Positions 32,305 through 40,540 of a stretch of 64,000 nucleotides of DNA are shown here, piece after piece; position 1 is the first letter of the stretch, and each line of letters starts with the position of its first letter. The translations under genes and the position numbers were made by a program. The DNA lies in the NCBI GenBank assembly GCA_963741755.1, contig CAVUJG010000018.1, positions 85,967 to 149,966 on the forward strand, in the 5' to 3' direction. The DNA is from Sva-07 sp963741755. Its GTDB lineage: Bacteria; Actinomycetota; Acidimicrobiia; Acidimicrobiales; Ilumatobacteraceae. The notes under the pieces were generated by a model that was not told the DNA's origin, did no database searches, and worked only from the letters and a program-made list of their open reading frames with translations.

Positions 32305-33677
32305 GCAGCGACCTCCCGCCGACCGCCGACCTCGTCGTCGCCAACGCACGGTGCGTCGCCACCGTCGACGCCGAGCGGCGCGAACTCGATGGGGGATGGG
32401 TGGCGATCACCGACGGGTTGGTCAGCGACATCGGCACCGGTCCGGCGCCGCGGGCGGCCACCGTGCTCGACGCCACCGACTGCCTCGTCACCCCAGGTCT
32501 GGTCAACGCGCATCACCACCTCTACCAGAACCTGACACGGGCCTTCCCGCCGATGACCGACAAGCCGTTGTTCGGCTGGTTGCAGTCGCTGTATCCCCTG
32601 TGGCGTGGGCTCGACACCGAATCGGTCCACGTGTCGGCCTGGGTCGGCCTCGCCGAGCTGGCGTTGGCGGGATGCACGACCTCGACCGACCATCTGTACC
32701 TCCACCCCCACGGTGCCGGCGACCTGTTGACCGCCGAGATCGACGCTGCCCGCGACCTCGGTGTCCGGTTCCATCCCACCCGCGGTTCGATGTCGCTGTC
32801 GGAGAAGGACGGCGGCCTGCCGCCCGACGACGTCGTGGCCGACGACGACGAGATCCTCGCGGCGTGCGACGACGCCGTACATCGCCACCACGACCGGTCG
32901 TTCGGGGCGATGACCCGGATCGCCCTCGCCCCGTGCTCGCCCTTCAGCGTCACCGAGGAGCTGATGGTGCGCACCGCCGAGCTCGCCGAGCGGCTCGACG
33001 TCCGACTGCACACGCACTTTGCGGAGAATGCCGAAGACGACGCTTTCAGTCTGGCGACGTTCGGGTGTCGACCGATGGAGTACCTCGAACGCACCGGTTG
33101 GTGCACGGACCGGACGTGGGTGGCGCATTGTGTGATGCCCGACCACGACGAGATCCAGCGCCTCGGCGCAGCGGGTGTGGGGGCCGCGCACTGCCCGTCG
33201 AGCAACATGATCCTGTCGTCGGGCATCGCCCCGGTCGTCGAACTCCGTGCCGCCGGTGTGCACGTGGGGCTCGGCGTCGACGGCTCGTCATCGGCCGACG
33301 CCGCGTCGTTGTGGTTGGAAGCTCGTCAGGCGATGTTGCTCGCCAAGCTCCGCAGCGGCGCCGGAGCCGGTACGGCCCGGATGGCGCTGGAAATGGCAAC
33401 GATCGGTGGTGCGGGTTGCCTCGGCCGGCTCGGTGAGATCGGCTCGCTCACCGTCGGCGCGGTCGGCGACGTTGCCGTCTGGCCCCTGACCGGGCCGGCC
33501 TTCGCCGGTGCGCTCGCTGATCCGATCGAGGCGTGGTTGCGTTGCGGGCCCGTGTCCGCCCGCCACACGGTGGTGGCCGGTCGGGCTGTCGTTCGTGATG
33601 GTTCCCTCGTGTCCGAGCGGGTCGAGGAGATGCTGGCCGCGCACGACCGCCTCGCTCGTCGACTCCAAGCCGGGTGA
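32301..33677 (+). CDS. Amidohydrolase, 8-oxoguanine/guanine deaminase-like
   Basis: 458 residues from the GTG at 32301. A metal-dependent deaminase of the TrzN/AtzB-like superfamily. Metal ligands: GLVNAHHHLYQNLTRAF (about residue 66-82), RLHTHFAEN (about 235) and WVAHCVMPD, with the catalytic Asp in LGVDGSSSADAASLW. The HHHLYQNLTRA and PLFGWLQSLYPLW segments match 8-oxoguanine deaminases best in my memory. It would deaminate a purine or s-triazine-like ring. Translationally coupled to the decarboxylase; a shared pathway is not evident. Confidence 0.85.
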   Translation: MSSDLPPTADLVVANARCVATVDAERRELDGGWVAITDGLVSDIGTGPAPRAATVLDATDCLVTPGLVNAHHHLYQNLTRAFPPMTDKPLFGWLQSLYPLWRGLDTESVHVSAWVGLAELALAGCTTSTDHLYLHPHGAGDLLTAEIDAARDLGVRFHPTRGSMSLSEKDGGLPPDDVVADDDEILAACDDAVHRHHDRSFGAMTRIALAPCSPFSVTEELMVRTAELAERLDVRLHTHFAENAEDDAFSLATFGCRPMEYLERTGWCTDRTWVAHCVMPDHDEIQRLGAAGVGAAHCPSSNMILSSGIAPVVELRAAGVHVGLGVDGSSSADAASLWLEARQAMLLAKLRSGAGAGTARMALEMATIGGAGCLGRLGEIGSLTVGAVGDVAVWPLTGPAFAGALADPIEAWLRCGPVSARHTVVAGRAVVRDGSLVSERVEEMLAAHDRLARRLQAG

Positions 33678-33713
33678 CGCCAACCGTGGGTCCGAGTTGA
33701 CCAGACTGTCGGC

Positions 33714-34466
33714 GTGAGATTCCCCCGATCACACGGCTCGTCGACGACGTCTGCGCTCGTCGCTGGTCTCGTCGTTGCCGTCGTTGCGTTGGCCGGATGC
33801 TTCGACGATCAGACCGGGACCAACGAGACCGGCGCCAACGTTCCTTCGCCTGTCATCGACGTGTCGGGGGATCCTGCAGCGATCAGCGGTGCGGGCGACG
33901 CGAGCGCCGACGGCGCCGCGGGCATCGACACTGTCGTGATGATCGGTGATTCGATCACCAAGGGCTCGACGCCGCCGCTCGAGGAGCGGTTCGATCTGCT
34001 TGGCCTCGACCACTTGATCGCGGCGGAGAACGGCAAGCGGATGGCGGTCTCGGCGCAGGAGAACCCGAGCGGTGCCGACCTGGCGGCATTCCTGGCAGCG
34101 AACAGCGATGGCGACCACTCCGACGAGGTGTGGGTCGTCGCGCTCGGCACGAACGACGTCAGCCAGTACTCAGGACCCGAGAACATTGCGGCGTCGGTCA
34201 ACGACGTGCTCAACGAGGTGCCCGAGGATGCCGCGCTGGTGTGGGTCGACATCTACTTCCGCGACCGCCCCGAGGATGCTGCGGTGGTCAACTCGATCAT
34301 CCGAGATCGGGTGACGCGACGAGGCGACAGCGTCATCGCTCCGTGGACCGCGTTCGCCGAGACCGAGGGCGTACTGACCGGCGACGGGGTGCATCCGACG
34401 CCCGAGGGAGCCGACGTGTTCGCCTTCGTGGTCACCGACACCGTTCGCGCCTTCCTCGACCGCTGA
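33714..34466 (+). CDS. SGNH/GDSL hydrolase-like lipoprotein
   Basis: 250 residues from a GTG at 33714. A signal with lipobox (VVALAGC) anchors it outside. After a low-complexity linker the hydrolase core begins: VVMIGDSITKGSTPPL (Ser nucleophile), VWVVALGTNDVSQYSG (Asn block) and the catalytic Asp-His in GVLTGDGVHPTPEGADV. It is an esterase or acyl-transfer hydrolase of the cell envelope; the substrate is unknown. The 40-nt convergent gap after it contains a motif CAACGCAAACGGTG shared with hairpins at 22270 and 47578. Confidence 0.85.
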   Translation: MRFPRSHGSSTTSALVAGLVVAVVALAGCFDDQTGTNETGANVPSPVIDVSGDPAAISGAGDASADGAAGIDTVVMIGDSITKGSTPPLEERFDLLGLDHLIAAENGKRMAVSAQENPSGADLAAFLAANSDGDHSDEVWVVALGTNDVSQYSGPENIAASVNDVLNEVPEDAALVWVDIYFRDRPEDAAVVNSIIRDRVTRRGDSVIAPWTAFAETEGVLTGDGVHPTPEGADVFAFVVTDTVRAFLDR

Positions 34467-34506
34467 CGCCCGGTCTTGCGCAACGCAAACGGTGATGGGG
34501 CGGAGG

Positions 34507-35202
34507 TCAGGTGTCCCAGCGGGACTGACCGAAGCGGTAGCCGACCGAGCGGACCGTCTGGATCAGGTTGGCGTGTTCCTCGCCGAGCTTGGCGCGCAGG
34601 CGCCGGACGTGGACGTCGACCGTGCGGGCACCGCCGTAGTACTCGTAGCCCCACACGCGGCTCAGCAGCATCTCGCGGGTGAACACCTTGCCGGGGTTCT
34701 GGGCGAGGAACTTCAACAGCTCGTACTCCATGTACGTCATGTCGAGCGGGCGTCCAGCGATGGCGGCCTGGTAGGTCTCGAGGTTGAGCGTCAGCTCGCC
34801 GTACTCGACCAGTTCGGCACGGTGCAGGTCGATGTCGGTCGCGAGCAGGTGCCGCAGTCGCGCTTCGAGTTCGGCAGGATGAAACGGGGTGAGGCAGAAG
34901 TCGTCGAAGAGTTCGTCGCGGTGTTCGAGGTCGCCGAGCTGGGCGCCGCCGACGAGCAGCATCACGGGAAACGTGCGGTCACCGCCCTTGCGGATCGCGC
35001 GCAGGTACGCCCAGCCGCCATCGGGGTCGCTGCCGATGTCGACGATCGCTCCGGCCCAACCACCTGGCGGCGCATGTTCGTCGCTGTCGCTGCCCGACAC
35101 GGCCTTCCACGCGTACCCGGCCAGGTCGAGGGTGCGCGCCAGTTCCGGCGTCGCCGGGTCGGGAACGACCGCCACCATCGACTCACGTCCGGCCACGGTC
35201 AC
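34507..35202 (-). CDS. glnR: GlnR-type orphan response regulator of nitrogen metabolism
   Basis: About 231 residues from the GTG at 35202, overlapping the glnA stop (GTGA). The N-terminal receiver-like domain is atypical: the switch lysine is replaced (FCLTPFHPAELEARL), so classic phosphorylation is unlikely. The winged-helix C-terminus closely matches actinobacterial GlnR: LDMTYMEYELLKFLAQNPGK, VFTREMLLSRVWGYEYYGG and RTVDVHVRRLRAKLG. It would activate glnA, ammonium uptake and related genes under nitrogen limitation. Direct coupling to glnA supports this and suggests autoregulation through the glnA promoter. Confidence 0.88.
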   Translation of the reverse strand: MTVAGRESMVAVVPDPATPELARTLDLAGYAWKAVSGSDSDEHAPPGGWAGAIVDIGSDPDGGWAYLRAIRKGGDRTFPVMLLVGGAQLGDLEHRDELFDDFCLTPFHPAELEARLRHLLATDIDLHRAELVEYGELTLNLETYQAAIAGRPLDMTYMEYELLKFLAQNPGKVFTREMLLSRVWGYEYYGGARTVDVHVRRLRAKLGEEHANLIQTVRSVGYRFGQSRWDT

Positions 35203-36545
35203 AACGTCCCGAGGTAACGGTCCCGCTCGAACGGGGTGACCTGGGTCTTGTAGCTGCGCCATTCGCTGCGCTTGTTGCGCAGGAACCATTCGAAGATGTG
35301 CTCGCCGAGCGCCTCTTGGACGAGCGTCGAGTTCTCCATCACGATCAGCGCATCGTTGAGCGACTGCGGCAATTGCCGTATGCCGAGCTTGGCCAGCACG
35401 TCGTCGCCGATCTCGAACAGGTTGGCGTCGGCCTCGTCGGGCAGTTCGTAGCCCTCGCGGACGCCACGCATCCCGGCTGCCAGCATCAGGCTGAACGCGA
35501 GGTACGGGTTGCATGCCGGGTCTGCCGAGCGGTACTCGATCCGCGTCGCGGTGGGGTTGCCCTTCTTCGGGATCGGCACGCGGATCAGCCCGCTGCGGTT
35601 GTTGCGGGCCCAGCTGATGTGGACGGGCGCTTCGAATCCGGGCACGAGCCGCTTGTAGCTGTTGACGGTCTGGTTGGTGACTGCCGTGATCTCGGCTGCG
35701 TGGTGCAGCATGCCGGCCATGAACGACTTCGCCGTCGGCGAGAGGTGGTAGGCGTCGTCGGCGTCGTAGAAGGCGTTGTCGTCGCCGCGGAAGAGCGACA
35801 GGTGGACGTGCATCCCCGAGCCTTGGACGCCTTCGAGGGGCTTGGGCATGAACGTGGCGTGCACCCCGTTGTGTGAGGCGACCTCCCGCACGGCGAGCCG
35901 GAACGTCATCATGCTGTCGGCCATCGTGAGCGCATCGGTGTGGCGCAGATCGATCTCTTGCTGACCCGGCGCGTCCTCGTGGAAGCTGTACTCGACCGGG
36001 ATGCCGAGCGCTTCGAGCGTCCGGATCGTCTGCTTGCGCAGCTCGCCGGTGACGTCGCTGGTGGTGAGGTCGAAGTAGCCGCCCTGGTCGATCGGAATCG
36101 GCGGCTGGCCCGCCGTGAGCGGCTCGAAGTAGAAGAACTCGACGTCGGGGGCGACGTAGAACGTGAGGCCTGCCTCGTGGGCTTCTTTCACGTGACGGCG
36201 CAACACCTGGCGGGGGTCGCCTTCGAACGGTGTGCCGTCGAGGTGGTGGATGTCGCAGAAGATGCGCGCCTCGGGAACCTTCGGATCGCCCCACGGGAGC
36301 AGCTCGAACGTGTCGGGGTCGGGCATCGCCAGCACGTCGGCTTCCTGCACGCGCGAGAACCCGTCGATCGACGAGCCGTCGAAGGTCATGCCGTCCTCGA
36401 GTGCGTTCTCGAGCTCGGCGGGTGAGATCGCGAGGCTCTTGAGCGTGCCCAGCACGTCGGTGAACCACAGTCGCACGAGCCGCACGCCGCGTTCTTCGAC
36501 GCTGCGCAGGACGTAGTCGCGCTGCTGTTCGCGCATGTCGGTCAT
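35199..36545 (-). CDS. glnA: Glutamine synthetase, type I (short GSI-alpha form)
   Basis: 448 residues. Catalyses glutamate + NH3 + ATP to glutamine. Motifs: FDGSSIDGFSRVQEADV, the ATP-site region VEYSFHEDAPGQQEIDLRH, GVHATFMPKPLEGVQGSGMHVH, the NRSGLIRVPIP loop, and the C-terminal RIEYRSADPACNPYLA. At 448 residues it lacks the 25-residue insert and I see no clear adenylylation loop tyrosine, as in the alpha form of Gram-positive bacteria and archaea. It forms an operon with glnR. A stem at 36578-36611 separates it from glnII upstream. Confidence 0.95.
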   Translation of the reverse strand: MTDMREQQRDYVLRSVEERGVRLVRLWFTDVLGTLKSLAISPAELENALEDGMTFDGSSIDGFSRVQEADVLAMPDPDTFELLPWGDPKVPEARIFCDIHHLDGTPFEGDPRQVLRRHVKEAHEAGLTFYVAPDVEFFYFEPLTAGQPPIPIDQGGYFDLTTSDVTGELRKQTIRTLEALGIPVEYSFHEDAPGQQEIDLRHTDALTMADSMMTFRLAVREVASHNGVHATFMPKPLEGVQGSGMHVHLSLFRGDDNAFYDADDAYHLSPTAKSFMAGMLHHAAEITAVTNQTVNSYKRLVPGFEAPVHISWARNNRSGLIRVPIPKKGNPTATRIEYRSADPACNPYLAFSLMLAAGMRGVREGYELPDEADANLFEIGDDVLAKLGIRQLPQSLNDALIVMENSTLVQEALGEHIFEWFLRNKRSEWRSYKTQVTPFERDRYLGTL

Positions 36546-36577
36546 CTCCTGAGTCTCTCGCGGTTCGGGTGGAAATG

Positions 36578-36611
36578 CGACAGGACGGGAGCCACAGCCC
36601 CCGTCCTGTCG
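36578..36611 (-). terminator. Twelve-pair hairpin between glnII and glnA
   Basis: CGACAGGACGGG (36578-36589) pairs perfectly with CCCGTCCTGTCG (36600-36611), 10-nt loop. It follows glnII and precedes glnA, so it may end the glnII transcript or modulate read-through into glnA-glnR. No T-tract. Confidence 0.65.
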
Positions 36612-36653
36612 TCGTGCGGTGTTCGGTTCACATCGGGGCTGCGCCCCGGCGCG

Positions 36654-37659
36654 TCACTTCATTGCGCCGCAGACGGTCTCCACCATCAGACGAGCAACGA
36701 TGTACGGGTCGATGTTCGCGTTCGGGCGACGGTCCTCGAGGTAGCCCTTGCGGTCGACGGCGACCTGCCACGGGATGCGGATCGAGGCGCCGCGGTCGGA
36801 CACGCCGTAGCTGAACTGGTCGTAGCGCTGCGTCTCGTGAGCGCCGGTCAGGCGGTCGGCGATGCCCTGGCCGTAGTTCTCGATGTGCAGCGCCGCCTTC
36901 TCGCCGAGCGCCTTGCAGGCGGCTTCGATGTACTTGTAGCCACCCTCCTCCCGCATTTCGATCGTCGAGAAGTTGGTGTGCGCACCGGCCCCGTTCCAGT
37001 CGCCCTTGGCGGGCTTGGCGTCGAGCGTGGCGGCGATGCCGTAGTCCTCACCGATCCGGTAGAGCAGCCAACGGGCGATCCACAGTTGGTCGGCGACTTC
37101 GAGCAGGCCGACGGGGCCGACCTGGAACTCCCACTGACCGGGCATGACCTCGGCGTTGATACCCGAGATCGACAGGCCAGCGGCAAGACACGCCTCGAGG
37201 TGGTCTTCCACCAGCGGGCGACCGTGGATCTCGTCCTCGCCGACACCGCAGTAGTAGCCACCCTGCGGTTCGGGGTAGCCGGCCGGCGGGAAGCCGTAGG
37301 GTCGGCCTTCCTTCATCAGCGTGAATTCCTGCTCGATGCCGAACATCGGCTCGTGCTTCTTGTACTTCTTGGCCGTCTTGGCCGCAGCTGCGCGGCATGT
37401 TGGTCGGGTGCGGCTTGCCGTCGACCAGCATCACCTCGCACATGACGAGCACGTCGTCGCCGCCGCGGATCGGGTCCGGGTAGCTGGCGACGGGCTTGAG
37501 CACGCAGTCGCTCTTGTCGCCAGTGGCCTGGTTGGTGCTGGAGCCGTCGAAGCCCCAGAGCGGCAGCTCAGCGCCGTCTTCCAGGATCTTCGTCTTGGAA
37601 CGCAACTTGGATGTCGGCATCGTGCCGTCGATCCAGATGTATTCGGCCTTGTAAACCAC
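36654..37659 (-). CDS. glnII: Glutamine synthetase, type II (eukaryotic-like), one-base frameshift
   Basis: Starts at the GTG at 37659 (GAGGA upstream) with VVYKAEYIWIDG, then LWGFDGSSTNQATGDKSDC and VMCEVMLVDGKPHPTN. Dropping one base at about 37395 restores MRAAAAKTAKKYKKHEPMFG, which leads into FGIEQEFTLMKEGRPYG, the GDWNGAGAHTNFST substrate region and RGASIRIPW. The joined length is 334 residues, right for GSII. The enzyme assimilates ammonium as glutamine; having both GSII and GSI beside GlnR is consistent with nitrogen-status control. As written the sequence would make only a truncated protein; I suspect a sequence indel. Confidence 0.9.
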
Positions 37660-37783
37660 AGTTGTCCTCAATTCCGTCCCCGAAGTCCGGGGTGATGATT
37701 AGGGGTGCAGGCGAATCAACCTAGGGCGTCCGCCAATGGCGAGCGGAATCCTCGCAGCGGCCAGTTGCCGACCGATTGCTCGA

Positions 37784-37897
37784 TCATGAACGGCGTGTGA
37801 ACAGGGGTGACCCGTTCAGTCGGCCAAGGTGGCAAACGCTCGGACCTGGGTAGGTCTGCATCCCTGACGTGATCGCCGTACTGAGATCGACGAACAT
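37784..37897 (-). pseudogene. Remnant of a cyclase-family (kynurenine formamidase-like) gene
   Basis: A 37-codon frame starting at ATG 37897, 11 nt after the acylase stop. Its first 18 residues, MFVDLSTAITSGMQTYPG, match the start of cyclase-family proteins (VDLS...I..GM.TYPG), which are normally over 200 residues. After that the similarity stops and the frame ends at 37784. The rest of the gap up to glnII (37660-37783) shows no metal-binding His motif of that family. Most likely a deletion remnant that now lies in the glnII upstream region. Confidence 0.45.
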
Positions 37898-37908
37898 CAC
37901 CGGCTCGC

Positions 37909-40458
37909 TCAGCGTCCGACGATGGCGTACGTCTCGAGGTCGGGGTCGGCCTCGATCTGGGCGTCGGTGTAGGCGACCTGGCGCCACTGCTTCTCGCTGA
38001 ATTCGAAGGTCTGTGCGTCGAACAGCGGCGACGTGCGATCACCGGTCTGGCCGTAGACGAGGAGCGCCCACGCTTCGACCTCGTCGCCGGTGAAGTCGAC
38101 GGTCATCACGAAGCTGGTGCCGTAGTTGATCCGGTACCCCTCGCCTCGCAGCGAGCTGCCGATGGCGACTGCCTCACCCCGCTGTGGTGCCGGTTCGCTC
38201 GACGATGAACTTCCGCGCCACGTCACGATGTTGGTGACGCCGTCGTCGCTCGTGCCGCCGTGGATCGAGATGCGAGTTTCGGAACGCTCGGTGAACTGCG
38301 ACGCACCCAGCGTGGTGTCGAGAGCGAAGCCGGCCTTGGTGATGGTCTGGACTGCACGCGCCATCGATTGCAGCAGGGGGGCGGTGTCGGCAGCCGGAAC
38401 CGACGGTGTGAGCGTCGGACGCATCGGATCGAACGCATCGTCGAAGAGCGGCCCGGTGTTCTCGAACGCAGCATCGTCGAATCGGCCCATCGTTTCGCGC
38501 CAGATCATCGGACCGGACCGGTCGAGGTCGTAGACGCCGTCCCAGCCCGCGAGCACGTTGCACGCCGCGGTGAGGTCAACCGACGCCGCAGGCAGGCTGA
38601 TCGTGCCGTCGGTGGCGAGCAGTTCGGGCACCTCGACGATCGGCGTGGCCCGACATGCGGCGACGGCAGCCGCGCGCAGCAACACTGCGGTGCGGCCAGA
38701 GTTCTCGAATGCAGCGGTCTTGACCTCGTCGGCGTCGAACAACCCGTCGGGCCCGGCGAGCCCGGCCGCATTCGTGGCGCCGAGGACCGCTGTGTTCTGC
38801 CGGGTGCGCATCGACACTGGCGTGCCCTGTTCGCCGTGCATGATCGAGTACGGACCGGTCAGCGTGAACTCGGCGCTGGGTACCCAGAAGCTGTCGTTTG
38901 CATTGAACACGTAGTCGTTGCGTTGCACCATCGGCATCTCGGAGAACGGCACCAGACCCGGGTCACGAGCACCTTCGACGACCTCCCACTGGAAGCGACT
39001 GTCGGAACCGTCGAGCAGGACGAACCCCTGGTCGTAGGCGAGTTGGGTGAGCGGATCGGTGAACAGCTTGTCGAAGTACACCTGCTCTGCTTCGGTGCCG
39101 AGGTTCGGTGTGGCCGAGGTGTCGCCGTACCAGGTGGTGCCGTCGTCGCCGACGGCCACCGTGTTGAACAGCGGAACGCCCTGGTACTCCGCCGTGAGCG
39201 CCTGGAGGTCGGCGATGCTCTGGATCAGTGGCATCCGGGCGTACTGCTCGATCGACTCGTTGTTGTTGATGTTCGCGTCGCGATAGGTGAACACGTTCGT
39301 GTCGGTCCAACCGATGCCGGGGAAGTCGATGATCGGGCCGTACTCGCTGCGCCACAGCGTGCGCGTCTCGGTGTCGACGGTGCCATCGGGACGCAGGATG
39401 TCGATCGCCACGTCGGTCGACGTCATCGGGACCGACTGCCCGTCGAGGAGGTACGACGTCGGTGTCGCAGGATCGAGTGTCAGGTTGTAGCCGGTCATCC
39501 GCTTGCCGGCCGACACCGTGTGGGTCCAGGCCACACCATCGGTGAAGCCGATGCCGACGCCGGGCAACCCGAGCAACTGAGCGCCGTAGACGTCCACCTC
39601 GCCCGGCACGGTGAGTTGGACCTCGGCGAAGCGCAGCTCGCCCTCCCACGGGAAGTGCGGGTTGGCCAACAACACACCGCCGTCGTTGCCGGCCACGCGC
39701 TCCTTGCCGATCGCCCACCCGTTGCTGGCCAGGCCGGCGTCGTCGACGAGTCCGAGATCGGCCGCCGCGAACTCGGCGAGATCGAATCGATCGGCAGCGG
39801 CGCCTCGTCGTCCGCGGACTCCAACCGGTTCGACCGTCGGCGGTTGCGCCGTGCCGATGTAGTCGACGATCGCCCCGCTGCTCGCTTGGAGCGTGACCGA
39901 GCGGGCGTAGGCGTAGACCTCGACCGGTGTGATGGGGCGAACCCAATCGGCTCCTGCACACCATCCGCTCAACCTCTTGCCACCGACGTCGGCGAGCTGG
40001 TCGTTCCACCCTGCGGTGAACGCCTCGAACTGCTCGGTCACCTCGGCCGAGGCCGTGTCGAAATCGCCGACGGAAATGTCGAAGATGCCGATCGCCTTCC
40101 ATGCGAAGTCGCTGTCGACATTTTCGCCTTCGGGGCCCGGCCCGAGCGCCGCGGCGCGGGTACTGGTCACCTTCAGGATCTGGTCGATCAGCGTGCACCC
40201 ATGGTCCTCGCCGCTCACCCAGCCCTGCCCGTACGCGACGTCGGCGAGGGTGTCGCCGATGATGTGCGGCACGCCGTCGGTGGTGCGTCGGACAGTCGCC
40301 TCGTAGCGAGGGGGGACCAGCGTGGTGGTCGTGGTGGTCGTGGTGGTCGTGGAGGTGGTGGTCGTGTCGGGCGAGGTCGGCAGCGGGATCGATTCGGGAC
40401 CCTCGCCGGGCGAACACGCAGCGACGAGCAGCAATCCGACGATCGCCACCCGAGCCAT
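37909..40458 (-). CDS. Penicillin acylase-family (Ntn) amidase lipoprotein
   Basis: 849 residues from ATG 40458. Lipobox LLLVAAC, then a threonine-rich linker of about 25 residues encoded by a GTGGTC-type simple repeat. The alpha domain has RRTTDGVPHIIGDTLADVAYGQGW. The beta chain would begin at the Ser of LASNGWAIGKERV (about residue 262), the autocatalytic nucleophile, followed by LLANPHFPWEG and later NDSFWV and NTAVLGATN. Family members act on penicillins, acyl-homoserine lactones or other amides; the natural substrate here is unknown. Lipid anchoring suggests a cell-surface enzyme. Confidence 0.87.
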   Translation of the reverse strand: MARVAIVGLLLVAACSPGEGPESIPLPTSPDTTTTSTTTTTTTTTTLVPPRYEATVRRTTDGVPHIIGDTLADVAYGQGWVSGEDHGCTLIDQILKVTSTRAAALGPGPEGENVDSDFAWKAIGIFDISVGDFDTASAEVTEQFEAFTAGWNDQLADVGGKRLSGWCAGADWVRPITPVEVYAYARSVTLQASSGAIVDYIGTAQPPTVEPVGVRGRRGAAADRFDLAEFAAADLGLVDDAGLASNGWAIGKERVAGNDGGVLLANPHFPWEGELRFAEVQLTVPGEVDVYGAQLLGLPGVGIGFTDGVAWTHTVSAGKRMTGYNLTLDPATPTSYLLDGQSVPMTSTDVAIDILRPDGTVDTETRTLWRSEYGPIIDFPGIGWTDTNVFTYRDANINNNESIEQYARMPLIQSIADLQALTAEYQGVPLFNTVAVGDDGTTWYGDTSATPNLGTEAEQVYFDKLFTDPLTQLAYDQGFVLLDGSDSRFQWEVVEGARDPGLVPFSEMPMVQRNDYVFNANDSFWVPSAEFTLTGPYSIMHGEQGTPVSMRTRQNTAVLGATNAAGLAGPDGLFDADEVKTAAFENSGRTAVLLRAAAVAACRATPIVEVPELLATDGTISLPAASVDLTAACNVLAGWDGVYDLDRSGPMIWRETMGRFDDAAFENTGPLFDDAFDPMRPTLTPSVPAADTAPLLQSMARAVQTITKAGFALDTTLGASQFTERSETRISIHGGTSDDGVTNIVTWRGSSSSSEPAPQRGEAVAIGSSLRGEGYRINYGTSFVMTVDFTGDEVEAWALLVYGQTGDRTSPLFDAQTFEFSEKQWRQVAYTDAQIEADPDLETYAIVGR

Positions 40459-40540
40459 ACCCACGGGGCCATAGTGCCAGATCAGACCAGCCGTTCTGCA
40501 GCGAGGCCGCCGTTGGCCGTCGCAGGTAGCCTCAGCCATC

